Source: Polytrichum commune
Lineage: Eukaryota > Streptophyta > Polytrichopsida > Polytrichales > Polytrichaceae
Reading direction: 5' to 3'
DNA length: 64,000 nt
Assembly: GCA_950295325.1 (NCBI GenBank)
Contig: OX485806.1
Location: 19,780,001-19,844,000, forward strand
Shown in pieces: positions 51,695 through 63,905 of this stretch. The notes beneath the pieces were generated by a model. The model ran no database searches. It was not told the origin of the DNA and saw nothing but the letters and a program-made list of their open reading frames with translations. Every line of letters begins with the position of its first letter. The first letter of the stretch is position 1. A program made the translations under genes and the position numbers.

Positions 51695-52745
51695 TCAGAC
51701 CTCCCCTTATGTAGTTAAGGGTATCGGAGGTGCATGTTTCTTGATTTTTGAACTGGATACATAGGTCTTCCCAACTGTGTTCATTATTGAGTGTAGAGTA
51801 GTAACTGATATTTGAAGGTGTAGTCCAATCTCTTTTAAACACGTGTCTTTATGATGTTTGCTCTTTGATCCTCACCGAACGACACATCAACCACATATAG
51901 GGTTCCGATTAAGAAAATGAGCCATTGAAGACCCATCTACCTTAATTCTCGTTTGCTTGCCTCGATCGATGTAGTGGTACCGTATGATAAGGTAACCGGA
52001 CCTTGAACAAACACTTTTTAGCCCTACACCCACTTCTCGTGGGATGTGAAACACGCACTTAACTTAGGGTTGATGGGTCCTAAATGGTTACTTTTCCTGA
52101 CTAACCCACTCTTCCTAGGACATGCAACACATAATTAGTACAAGGTGATTAGCAAATCCAAATCGAGGTTGTAGCGACTTTCCTCAAACTTTTTGGAGCT
52201 CATATGAATATCTTGTTCATTGTCAATGTGAAGATTATTGTGTTCATTAGATGGTCATAAAGACTCCCCCCAAGTTATGTGGATTGTTGAATCTAGAATG
52301 ATTGTCATTTTTTGAGCATGTAATACAATCTCTTTCAAACACATGTTTTTTTTGGTATCCATTCTTGGAGGCACACTGAACCACATACTACTCAAATATA
52401 GGTGTCCTTATAAGAAAAGCAATTATGTAAGGGTTGTCTACCTAAGTGGGAGATAATTGGTAAATGAAAACGGTGCTTATAGCCGTTTGCCTCTTAATTT
52501 TTGGAGCTCATATGAATATTTGACTAGTAATCAAAGTGAATATTCGATCTTTCTCAAGAAATGATCATATATGTACCTGGCCAATCATGTTAACTTATAT
52601 GAAACTATAATGTACCTAGAATGGTTAACAAATTATGAGCACAAAGTCCAACCTCTTTTAAAGACACGTATTTATGGTATTTGTTCTTAGATGCACACCT
52701 AACCACATACCACTCAATTATTACAATTACATGTTAACATCTTCT
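51695..52745. mobile_element. Cluster of three TAAGG(A/T)AGATG-family copies
   Basis: 51695-51950 is a reverse fragment ending AAGACCCATCTACCTTA. 52065-52440 is forward (GGGTCCTAAATGGTTACTTTTCC... to AAATATAGGTGTCC). 52440-52745 is a forward partial copy starting GTAAGGGTTGTCTACCTAAG. Smaller fragments of the family also lie at about 1195-1345, 18700-18900 (ligase intron) and 37095-37255. Confidence 0.7.
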
Positions 52746-53282
52746 AGGTTTTCCTCAATAAATTGGGGTATATTCTTTAAATTCTTCTGGAGCAATTGGT
52801 AAGTTTCATGAAGTCTTGAACTTCAACTGGTTATTTCTCAAACTCAATTGGTTCATCTGTAACTACACTAAATAGTCTTATTAGTGTGGGTGAAAAATTA
52901 GCATGGAAATAATTTGTGTGGGCCACACTAGATTTCTAGTCAAGGTGGAATTAATGTGGGTCCACGACCCCGGGTCTTTCCCCAAGTCTTCATGAAGACT
53001 TATGACCCGCACAATGAATATTAGTTATAGGACAAAAGAAACACAAAATAAAATAATCACCCACATTAAGTTTTTAGGATTACAATTACTGTGGCCCATG
53101 CTAATTTCTACTAGAAAAAAAATATAGATTTTTTGATGTATGTTGGATAATAAGTTGGGCGGACAACCTAGTCTTGCTTTACATCTTGGTTTGAAAATTA
53201 TTGTGGCCCACATTAATTCTCATTATGGAAACTAGTGTGAGATCTAGAAAGTTATTGTGGCCTAGAGCACTAGGACTATTTA

Positions 53283-54041
53283 GGGTGAGTTTCCATGTAG
53301 GCCGCTCGCCCATTAGATTCTAGAAAATAATGAGTCAAAGGTGTTCACATGTACTTAAGCGCAAGCTATCACCCATCCACATTTTGGAGGTCCGCTAGAA
53401 TGTGGAGGGTTGTGGACAGGGGGGTCGCTAGACTTCCATGCGCCCCCTAAAGAATCTTTAACCTACAAGTGCTGGTCATTAAAGGTTTTGAAGGCCAATT
53501 TTAGAAGGAGGAGGAGGTTATTAGATTGACCCGGGTTTGAAAAATGGGAGCATGATATTTAGTGTCATATGGTATTTTATGTCACTATGGTAACTTTTTG
53601 GATGACATTTCTTATGCACGAGTGAACAAATACTGTCATGGATGATGAATGAGTTCTTCCATTGGCCGAAACCCTACCTTCTCTCGGCAGCAACTTGTGA
53701 TGAAACATTGTCATGGATGATTGAAATGTGGATGAAAAACCACTTGGTAAGTGACAATATTTGCAACACCTTAAATCCTTAAAATCCCCCCCCCCCCCAA
53801 AAAAAAGGATTTTTTTTACAAGGAATGACAAATAATGTTGGATTAGCATTTAGTGTTGGTGACATCAAACCACGGTTCACAAGTAGGATAGAGCAAGACA
53901 ATTAGAATTGGCAACACTAAACACCATAGTTAGTGTAGTTGGCAACCACCCCACCCCACCATACTCCCTCTACATTTGGGCGGGTTTGTCGTTCTTCGCA
54001 CTAGAATCTAGTGGGCGAGCGGCCTACATGGAAACTCACCC
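53283..54041 (+). mobile_element. TIR element with 41 bp near-identical ends, 759 bp
   Basis: The left end 53283-53323 (GGGTGAGTTTCCATGTAGGC...) and the right end 54001-54041, inverted, differ at one position in 41. TA lies on both sides (53281-53282, 54042-54043). It carries the MITE 53552-53939 inside and is itself inserted near the end of the older element that starts at 52864. The high end identity suggests it was active more recently than its surroundings. Confidence 0.88.
53552..53939 (-). mobile_element. TACACTAAATA MITE family, copy 5 (reverse orientation), innermost of a nest
   Basis: Reverse complement of the copy 2 order: ATGATATTTAGTGTCAT, GTCACTATGGTAACTTTTTGGATGACA, AACCACTTGGTAAGTGACAA, GACAAATAATGTTGG, AGTTAGTGTAGTT. 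Contains a C14/A8 homopolymer junction near 53787. Sits inside the TIR element 53283-54041. Confidence 0.85.
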
Positions 54042-54087
54042 TAATTAGTGTGGCAGCTGGTTCGCCCCCTTCATTGTTCTTGAGTTA

Positions 54088-54524
54088 CAGTCCACCCTCT
54101 ATAAATGTTACACCTATAAGTGTTAACCCTCTCTAAATGTTAACTTTCTTCTACTCCCCACATATTGCACACTATAAATGTTAAACGTGTTAATTGTTAA
54201 CAAAATGGTACTCCCTTCTTTATAAATTTGACTCTATAAATGTTAACGAATGAAATACAACCATAATATGGATCTCACCAAAGAACCATTGATTCATACT
54301 TCACCCATGATTTGTAAACTTGATATTAAATAAAGTTTTGATTGGGTTTGCAATTTTATGAATGGTATTCTCTCACAAGGACTCTTCACAATTGCTTATA
54401 TTTATAAATGTTAAGATTTGTATATTTCTCAAAAAAGTAATTTTATAATTGTTAACTGTTAACACCTCTATAAATGTTAACTTTGATCCACTCCCGAGGG
54501 TTAACATTTATAGAGGGTAGACTG
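54088..54524 (+). mobile_element. Emigrant/Lemi-like (pogo, Tc1/mariner) MITE, 437 bp
   Basis: The left end CAGTCCACCCTCTATAAATG and the right end, read inverted CAGTCTACCCTCTATAAATG, form about 25 bp terminal repeats flanked by TA (54086-54087, 54525-54526). They resemble plant Emigrant/Lemi ends (CAGT..AACCTCTATAAAT). Several further TATAAATGTTAAC motifs recur inside in both directions near each end. Confidence 0.85.
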
Positions 54525-54843
54525 TATGTAAGTTAGGGTATTGGACTTATTGTGTTTTTAGGGCCTCCCGTAGGCAGGAGACAAGGAGGGCCTTTAATTT
54601 GCCCACCACTCAATCCATCCATTGTATGGACCTTTCCATAGGGACCACCTGTGTCCTAGTCTCATCCTTTAGTATAATTTCCAACATACACACAAAAGAG
54701 CCTCCGACGATTGTTGCCTAGCTTATATATGCACGGCCCCTTGAAGTGACGTGGAGATACATCACAAACATGGAAAAGTTTTGGGGGTCGACAATACAAA
54801 CAAAGAGGTTTTTGTGTGCGGGAATTGGACGAGGGGGTTGAAT

Positions 54844-55100
54844 TGTCGCATACAATGAAGCGCACCTTTCATCCGCTTTTAAAATGACGTATGAATGGGG
54901 AAAACCGCCTATGGGGTTGTGCCTTGTTCATCCATCTCATCTCAAGTGACTCCGGTCTTACACCTATTTTTTGGGGATCTTTTAGAGCTAAACTAGGGTG
55001 TCAAATCAACCCCAAAGAGAGTTTGCTTCCGGACGGCATATTATTATTTCAAGGTTTTTCATGTTGGATGAAATGAGAGGTGTGCTTCTATGTGATGATT
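54844..55100 (+). mobile_element. ATCGCATACGAGTGTACCTC-type MITE, diverged copy
   Basis: The left end TGTCGCATACAATGAAGCGCACC and the right end TGAAATGAGAGGTGTGCTTCTATGTGATGA are inverted and related to 37960-38165. A lone right-type end also lies at 61605-61635. Confidence 0.65.
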
Positions 55101-57666
55101 TCCGCTCGCCACGAGGTTGCGACTTGGTCCACTCAATTTGGGGATCAAGTGGTTGTACCAAAACTTCCCTTCCTCGAGATGGTGTAATAATCTATTCGTA
55201 TGGTAGATTCTAGACTTGCGTATGTAGATTTCATAGCCTTGTAGTGGAAGAGAACCGATGGGTGGAAACTTGTAATTCACTATATTCGTTAACTGGAGAC
55301 TTTTTCATGATTTTGAGACTACTTAAGAACATGGTTTTCAAATAAAGAACAACAAAAACACAAATATATATTCAATGTGACTTAATAAACTGATTCGCGT
55401 GGGTGGCACTAACCAATTTGGCACAAATACATGTCATCGCAATAAGAAATTGAACCAGATATAAAACCATTTGCATATATTTTGAGACTTTCCAGAGTCT
55501 CGGATTAATGAATATAGTGATAACTAAGTGGCTTTATGATAACTTGATTCATTAGCTGCACTAAGTAAGATACCCTATCATTCATTGTGACCTATTATAG
55601 ATGTTAATGTATAGGCCATTCATATTGAAGGTTGGAGAATGTGTATGATAAAGGAACCCATTATAGGTCATCTATAACTGCTACTTTAAGATATTCATTT
55701 TCCCTCCAAAAATAGTAAAATCTAGCTCTTGTGTTTCTCATCTGGATTTCCTAATAGGATTGTGCAATTAAACTCCAAAAATGTCCATAATAGGTGACTC
55801 ACCTTAGTACCTTTCTCTCATGAGAAACAATTTCGCAAATGGAAAGAAAAAAGAGAGAAAAAAACGGGATCCACATCATGAGCAATCACGAGTCGGAATC
55901 AACTTGGGTCTTTCCTGCATGTGTCACCACCGGCTTGGACTCATTTTGGAATCACTTTTGTGCGTGTCAAATGTGTGTCAAATGTGTGTTAAATCGACCA
56001 TTTTGACCATAGGCCATGAATGACTTGAATGTGTCAAGAAGATTGTGTTAACATGACATGCCCTCTTCAACACTAGTGAATATTTGACTGGTGTTGAGGT
56101 TCTCAATGGCTGTCGTGAAATGGTTATCCTACCATGTACAAACTAATGTGAGTGTCAGAAGGGGTATTATTTGAGGCATCAATGTACATAAGGGAGAGGT
56201 GTTATACTTTCTCTAGTGTGTACATCTAAAAACGCTATTAATTTTTTTGAAGTAAAGGTAGATGTACAAAAGGGGGCCCTAAGATTTAGATTTCTAATTT
56301 TGGAAATAGATGTGTTAGTTTCATCCAATTCACATTTCTTTTTCATTGTTGCCATATGGTCAAAGTTCTCAATGACTACCATGTATGTTCTTGTCAAGGT
56401 TTGCATGTGGGTTGTAAGTGTTTACAAACTAGAGGCTTTGGAAGTGCTCATGCTCTTTGGTTTATGGCTAAGAAACTGTGCTCTTGTCTTTATATATTTG
56501 ATACAATCGTGGAGTTACATGCTATGGATGAAAATGACTTTTTCATAGTTCATAGGAAAGTGAAAGTGGATTTCATGTGTTATAATGGATTATTCAATTT
56601 ATGATATATATTTTGTATATGTAGTGAAGGCGTTTATCACATTAAATTGAAAAGCCTCTAGTATAGATACACGAGACCATTGCCTAGGATGTTGTAAGTA
56701 CACATACACTTGTTTATCTCTATAGACTTCTCGTATATAGGGGGTTTGATTTCATAGTGACCCACACACTTTATTTAGGTTTCTAATGAATAGTCCACCC
56801 CCTAGGCTTGGGAGTCACTTTTTCTACTTGCTAGGAGGAACTATCCATATGTCAACTCAAGTTCACATGCAAGTGGTGCTTCCTCCCCATGATTCGTATG
56901 GTTAAATGACTAACGATCAATGGATGATTAAGTTTTCTTTGTTTATAGTGTCCCCAATCAAGAAACCATCCCGTACTATGATATGGTGTTTGAAGTGTGC
57001 CAAAAGTGCAATTATCGTAAGCTTTGAACCATAATATCTTTTTGGCCTTTGTAGTATGATACACTAGGCATTTTTGTTTTCATCTATTCACGTTGAACAA
57101 TGGTTATGTATTAATTTTGATGCCTTTTATAATGCGCTTTTCTGACAAGCAAGTATATAATTGAACAAAGTGAATATTACACATAAGAATTTAGTACTTT
57201 AGTAAGGTCTAAGGTGGAAGCAACCACTTCCATCAATTTTGACATCTACTATTTCCTCAATGCGGGTTGCTATGTATGTCAATATGAACAATAATTGTAT
57301 CATTCTAAGGACTCAAAATATAGCTCATTGATTGAAAGAGACAAAATGTCAACGATCAACACTGGTCCTCTCTCGCCATTTCGTGTGCCATGCAAGATAA
57401 GTACATTGAGTATCCCTATTGGTGTGTGTTATTAACCTGAGTTACATAGTGCAATAACGTCTTACTCATGAGTTCAATTTCTACCAACAAAAGTTCAATA
57501 AGTTGTTCGGACAATCTAGAACATCAATAACTTTGCTTGATTAAATTCTACATTCTCATCAAACAATTATAACATTGCGTAACTTGGGGTAGTAACACGA
57601 ACTAATTGACATAATCATTGTAACCGATTTAGGCCCACTTCACCAAAATCAATTGAATTTTTGAAT
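55101..57666. other. Intergenic, no gene seen
   Basis: AT-rich without a recognised element. 55940-56000 has a short run of (A)AATGTGTGT(C/T). Open frames at 56216-56604 have no recognisable domain. Confidence 0.5.
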
Positions 57667-57733
57667 CGTTCATCTGGGCCCCAAGAGTAAAACCATGGAT
57701 GCCACGGTTTTATTCTCGAAGCCCACATGAACG
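57667..57733. repeat. 67 bp imperfect inverted repeat (short hairpin)
   Basis: The left arm CGTTCATCTGGGCCCCAAGA... is matched by the inverted right arm CGTTCATGTGGGCTTCGAGA..., about 32 bp each with a turn of about 4 bases (57697-57703 region). It stands alone in unique-looking sequence. It could be a minimal MITE remnant or a structured RNA; no further support for either. Confidence 0.75.
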
Positions 57734-60700
57734 AACGCACACTGCTTAATAATGTTATGCAAAGCCTGATCACATATATGCACACGTTTCAATCCCTAGG
57801 ACCTCCTCCTCTTTGCTGTGTCCCGGCAGCTTTTGTCAGAGGAAGCGATTCCACTCCCACAAGTACATAAGAAACCACTCGTAAAGCTAATAAGCTAATA
57901 AGCTTAAGCAATCCAATCTAATCACTCATTGACAGGGGTTTGTTTGAAGGGTTTGACCCCGGGGACCTTGTGTCCCAATTAGAAAGCATGGTCTTAGAAT
58001 GCACTTCCCATTTAGTAAAGGCAGTCATAAGCACACCACATGATGGTTTTCATATAGGAGAGTTTTCATAGTGGAGTGCAATGTAGAATTAAAGGGGGCA
58101 CATTACAAATACGTCCAAGGTCAAAGAGTAAACCACACGGATAGCAAATGGGAAAACACCCTAGAGGAAACATCACCTAAGTATAGGTAAAAATAGAATC
58201 TCATCAAGAAATCGGGAGAAAGAAAGAAAGAAGAAGAAGTTTTCCTATGGTAGGGGTGGATTCTCTAGACCATCTCCTAAGCTCCTCCTTGTTGTGAAGG
58301 GAAGCGGTCCGTGTGAGATTGTGAGGGTCATTGGTCCCATCATGCAAGGCATGTGTTTCCCCTTGCAAGAGTTTTTAGATGTAGTCAAACGATATCCTTG
58401 AGGGAGATGTCAACTTCCTTCATGATGAGAGTGGTGACGTCAACTTGGAAAGATATCAAATTCCTCTATGAAAGCAAGATTGGTTGTTTAGAGCTTTGGC
58501 CATGATCCTGAAGTGAATTGTAGGCATTTTGGCGGTCAAGGGTAACGTAGGTGGGACAAAGGCAGGTGTGTCTTCCATTCAGGAGGAGACATGTTGGAGT
58601 CGAGCGGTGGACATAGGAAGACAAGAATGGGGATTAGTGAGAACATACCACTAGACTACTCAATTCCCAATGTCTAAGAATGAAAATTGACCAATTATAT
58701 TCAACATAGCTCAAAACTCCATTCAAGGAAATAAAAAAATAGGGTGCCGAATCTTGAACCACCTTGTGAATATTATGAAACCAATTGATTCTAACAAACC
58801 AATGTAAATTCATGGACCCAAATTTTATAATAACAGATGTATTGAAAAAATCTCGTTTGTATGAATGTGGAACAAACACATGCCAAAATACTAATAACGG
58901 TATGCTATCAACTCTCTTGGAACATTTTACGAAGCAAGTGAACTTCTTAGTTTTGAGTTTTCACTACCAACATACAAGTCACATCACGCACGTCATGCGC
59001 AACTAATGACGCTACTATGATAAATATGCTAAATTCTCAGTTTCGTAAGATGTGTGCTTTGAAACTCATATGTTAGTAGTGTTGACATTGGAACTTTGAT
59101 ATTGAACCTACTAGAGTAGCACGTTCAAAAAAATGTGTCTTGAGTCAATAAGATTTCTAGTGTCAAGAACATGACCTTTTTTTTTTAACAATGCTTGTCA
59201 ACAAGCTAGGTGCATACATAATCATCTAGCCTATTACCTAGGCCTTGTGATTCACAACAAAACACCTTGGTCTTCAAAGACAATCTTTGGCATAAATTCA
59301 ATACAAGGATAATTCAAGTTTTCCTTTGGCAAATGAACGCGGGTGGCCTCATGGTTGGTAGTTGGAGCAAATGCATGAGACACAATGACAAATGCTTAAA
59401 TAAACGGTTCTTTTTTTAGGAGTCTTTGAATTATTCGCATTTAATCGTGGATTGCAAATTTCATAGGAAGGTATGGACCTCTTTTGAGGATATTTGGAGA
59501 GCCATGGTAAGTGTGAAAGTGTCCCTTGCAAAGGAACTATCATGTTAGGTGTTCAAGGGCAAGAAAGTCACAAATGAATGTTGTGATAGCAATGACCCCA
59601 TTCAATTTGCTTTGGACATGCTTGGGTGTGACAATATTTAACATATTCAATGTGTTACATATAGGATGGTATTCTTAAACACTAAGGTGGTTGAAGTGGC
59701 ACTATCAAGGATTGTGAAACACATTCAACATAGAAGTGATCACAAGGATCACGGGTCATTGCTACTAGTCCTTTGCCATTATAAAGTAGATCTGAAGGCT
59801 CCAGAGTTAATATTGTCATAACTCATGAGCTCTCAAATCTACTTTGTGATGGCCAAAAAATAGTGGCAACAAACCAGGACCCCATAATGAGTGCAAAAAA
59901 CCAACATGCTCTTTGATGCGGAGTTTGTTAAAATTGGTGCATTGACAAGATTAACTTTTCCTGTAGTCTTGACTCTTGTGCCTACACACCATCAGAATCA
60001 AGGTACTTTTTGTCGCACCTTTGGTGTATTTTTGGGTGTTGAAAAGTTAACTAGACTAAAGATGTCAAGTGTAGTATGAATGCAAAATTTTGGCCAATTC
60101 CAATGGTAGGCTGTAGCCAAATATCGGATTTATTTAATCAATCTAGTACGTATGCCCCATACTACTAAATATGTACTTTAGTTTAAGTCAATGCTTATAT
60201 TTAGTGGACACATAACATTATCCAATTGAGTATGGAGGGTGCGTGCCGCATCACTAAGGCGTTGTGAACGCCTCCCATCAACTCAAGCGCTAGGAAGATC
60301 TCGGCCGCCAATTACGATATGAGAGATCTTAAGGCTCCTATGTTGCCCGGAGGGGAACTCCATTGGGAACCCTTTGGGAACCTTCAAAATCCCACACAAA
60401 TGTTCTAATACAACCAGATGAACAATCAACCCCTTCATCTTGTAAACATTTATTTTTCATCCGCTAAAATTTCATCCGTTGCAAGTTTTGTTTCGGGTTG
60501 CCTAAGAAGTTTCGTAGAGTGCAGGATGGGGTGCCGTGAATGGATGGCTTGGATGTGGTTTGCCCACGAAATCACACCCTTCATTTACAACACCTTAGTG
60601 ACATGGGGGTGGGTGGGACTCGGAATAAGTCGAATACAATTTAGAAACTATATCATGGTTATTCTTTTATCAACACTACTATATGAGGTTCAACCTAATA

Positions 60701-62160
60701 AACTCAGATGGAGCATTGTCAATGAATATTATTAAAATGGAATGGCTTATAACAGTTGAATAATGTTATGCAACCTAAAATGTAGTTCATTGTTGTAACA
60801 AGTTGTGCTTTAGCCTGTAAGGTAGAAGTGTCTAGTTTTGTTAATGATTTAAACACGGCACCCGTTTCTTCTTTCTTTCTAAAGTGGACAACAACGTATT
60901 TCAAAGAATGAATACAAATCAATAAAAAGGGATTGAAAATGCATGTCATTTCAAGTTGTTGACAGAGAGAAAGGCCATCACTGATCATTGTTTGCTTTAA
61001 ATAGGCATTCGGAAGCACTTCAAGTAGATTTGTGAAACAACAATCATTTTTTCATTATTCATATTTGACTCGTGCGATGTCAATATTGTTTGAACTCCAT
61101 TGCATTAAGTTCCTTCTGGATTAGTTAAACTTTGAGAATTCTCATGAATTGGTTTCAAGCATGTTAAAGGTCTTATGTGCTCAAAGTGACCATTATAGGC
61201 ACTTTTCCCTTGTCATCCAAGGGTTATTTTTATGAAACGAACTTGCATTTTCGGAACCACTATAGATTGAAAGTTGTTATGTGTGGCTCTAACTTGTCCA
61301 TGAAGCAAGCTTGTTGCTTGTCTTAACCAACTTGTTGAAAGAGTAACTGGATCAAAATGGCAATGAAAGGTAAAAGATATTCTTATCCGGCAATATCTTC
61401 GAAGGGCAATAGGAAAATAGCATAAGGGCATACCACTTATTCATCCAACACACAAAGCTCTGAAATAGTGATGAAGTTACTATTTGTAGTTGAGATGATA
61501 TCACATTTTTAGCACCTAAGATCCCCATGCCAATAAATGTAGGCCAAGTCATTCGAAGTAAATTGACAACAAACTTATAGGAGGTCAAGTTCTATGTGGG
61601 ATAGATGAGAGGTACGTTCATATGCAACAATCCCCTCTCTTCCCTCCCAAGGGTCATTACTATCATTTTTTTTCCTACTTCCAATTTAGGTAATATCTTT
61701 TTCACAAGGAAACCTTTTACCCTCACCTATTTTTCAAAAACAAATACTACAATGATTATCCCATTTAACGAGGGTGGGCTAATAGTGTGTGTGGAAAATT
61801 ATTGAAGGTGGCCCTATATTTCTTTATGCTATGAATCCAATGCCACCAAAAGATCTAGAATTTTGGGAGCTCAAAGCATCAACGTGCCAAAAGCTCTCAG
61901 TGCAAGCACTCTTCCATTTCTTAAGTGTTAGGAGATGCCTCAGGGTTGAGTCGCGCCAACTAAAAAGAAGAAGCCTATTTGAGCTCACCAAATAAATTTA
62001 TGCACTCTATAAACACCTTAGAGTGCACATTGTTTTTTTGTTGTTTTGAAATATATGGTAAACGATCATGTGTTCATGGATTTAGTCTCACTCGGTCGAA
62101 ATTCCAACGCTTACTAATTTTGAGGTTTGTCAAAATAGCACTCGGAGAAAAATATGCCAA
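57734..62160. other. Intergenic, no gene seen
   Basis: Unique-looking sequence with scattered short frames. 59340-60080 reads in places like degraded coding sequence but has stops in every frame. A lone MITE end lies at 61605-61635. Confidence 0.45.
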
Positions 62161-62450
62161 AAAAAACCGCAGCCAAAATCGGCTGCAGTTCTTTTGACCA
62201 TCCTGATTTGCAGTCGCTAAACAAATACATATTTTTCTTTTTGGGTTGCGACTACAAATTTTAAAAGTTTGGGGCATGTAATATATTGTTGGAAAGGTGT
62301 TTTCAAGACCTTTCCAATGGTATATTAAACACCTCCAAAATTTTAAAATCTTAGTCGCTAGACCAAAAAATACAAATTTGCAGTCATTTAGCAACTACAT
62401 ATCAAGTTGGTCAAAAGAATCATAGCCGAAATCGACTGCGGTTCTTTTTT
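62161..62450. mobile_element. Foldback (hairpin) element, 290 bp, arms about 140 bp
   Basis: The left arm begins ACCGCAGCCAAAATCGGCTG and the right arm, inverted, ACCGCAGTCGATTTCGGCTA. The arms match through to the centre (about 62303), where GGAAAGGTGTTTTCAAGACCTTTCC forms the turn. Nearly the whole element is one hairpin. No coding frame. Confidence 0.9.
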
Positions 62451-63682
62451 ACATAGTTTTCTGCTAATGTAGTGCATGTTTCAAGAATTAGTACCACGCG
62501 CACTAATTGAGAAAATTAGTGTAGTGCATTCAAAAGGTATTTCTCAACGATGCCTACTTGCTCGCTTCCTCCTTAACTTTGCAATTTAAGGATGGTCAAT
62601 TTGCTAAAAGGCTCAAGTCGATCAATTTAAGAAACCCCAAAACCAAATATTTGGTTGCATGTGCTTTGTAGGTTGTTGAAATTAGCAAGTATGCTCCTAG
62701 CATGGTACTTTCTCCTAAGATAGAGGGTGCTAATTCCAACCTCTTCCTAAAAGTGTCCCCTATGCACGCCTTCTAATCCCTTAATTGAAGCACACTTTAA
62801 ATTATCCAAAATGTCTCCAGTGCAAAGCCAGGACGAAGTTGGGTGAAAAGCATGGAGGTTTTAGGAGAATGTTAGGTTGGCTAACTTGGCTTACCATGTC
62901 TAAGCCAATTTGCTAATCCAATCATGTACAACACTAATCCAAATGGAATCCAAAAATAGACCAAATCAACCGCTAGGGTTGGTTCAAGGATCCTCTACCT
63001 TACCTCTTCAAGCTCTCGGCACAACTTCCATTTTGTGTTTGACTTATGAACTATATTCTTTGAAAAGAAACCTATGAGCATGTACCATAGAGGATTCTCT
63101 AATTCAACATAAATTAAATACTTTCCACTCAAGTTTTGCCACAAGTCAATCCCACATTGGTTAAGGTACAATATGTGTTACAAAGAATTGTTTGGTGTTG
63201 AATTTCTATAGAAGTGATGATTATTATCGAATGCTTTCGCAAACTTTTGTGTCATCTGTACGAGCAACCTCTTTGATGGTGGTAGCAAAACGATGGACAA
63301 TGTTACACGTCAACTTTTCGGACACTTTTGGCACTTGAATTGAGACGAAGAGGATGTTTTTTTAATTGCATGTTTGCTCACTACACTCACATGAATGCCG
63401 ATATTCGGGTTATGTGTCTTCGATTTGGAAGGATTTTGTGAGATTAGATGCAAAATTTCTTGGTGATGTGGATGCTCAAGTCAAATAATTTTTGGAAGAT
63501 TGGTTCATAAAGCCTAGGCTTGCATCCGTGGGTTTTAACATTGGAACATATATGAGCCAACTCCAACAAGGATTTGATTAGCCAAATTCAATGAAGACTC
63601 GACTTGTGTTTCTTAATATTGTTTCATCAATACCCTACATCATTAAACCATTGTTTTCTTGATGAGAAAAACTAAGGATTCG
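62451..63682. other. Intergenic, no gene seen
   Basis: An ACTAATT/AATTAGTG palindromic patch at about 62485-62530 (GCGCACTAATTGAGAAAATTAGTGTAGTGC) resembles a MITE end; the rest shows nothing recognisable. Confidence 0.45.
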
Positions 63683-63905
63683 TGGTGCCTACGCAAACTC
63701 ATCCATTGCGTATGTGACAGTGGAGTGAATTATATTGTAGCATGTAAATGATTATTTCCAGGCGACTTGGATATGGAAATAGCACTAGAAACTCCAAATT
63801 AATGTAGCGGAGTTTAGATGGTATGGATTGGCCATCAACAATAAGGAAAGTTGTTTTTACTAGAACCTCTTCATCCACGATGAATGAGTTTACATTGACG
63901 TCACC
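63683..63905 (+). repeat. AAACTCATCCAT-ended repeat, copy 2
   Basis: Left end GTGCCTACGCAAACTCATCC; right end, inverted, GTGACGTCAATGTAAACTCA. Shares AGGAAAGTTGTTTTTACTAGAACCTCTTCATCCACGATGAATGAGTT with copy 1. Confidence 0.65.

Larger units (their letters stand above)
52864..54050 (+). mobile_element. TATTAGTGTGGG-ended MITE, copy 2, interrupted near its right end
   Basis: The left end CACTAAATAGTCTTATTAGTGTGGG matches the copy at 42319-42782. The matching right end (…GCACTAGGACTATTTA) is at 53266-53282, where the 759 bp element begins. A residue of the terminus (ATTAGTGTGG) resumes at 54044. The exact right boundary is uncertain. Confidence 0.65.

Noticed and set aside
56216-56548. 110-residue plus-strand open frame
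   Set aside because: Hydrophobic, AT-driven composition, no domain, no splice or promoter support.
62074-62394. 106-residue minus-strand open frame
   Set aside because: Lies almost wholly within the foldback element; translation of a hairpin arm.
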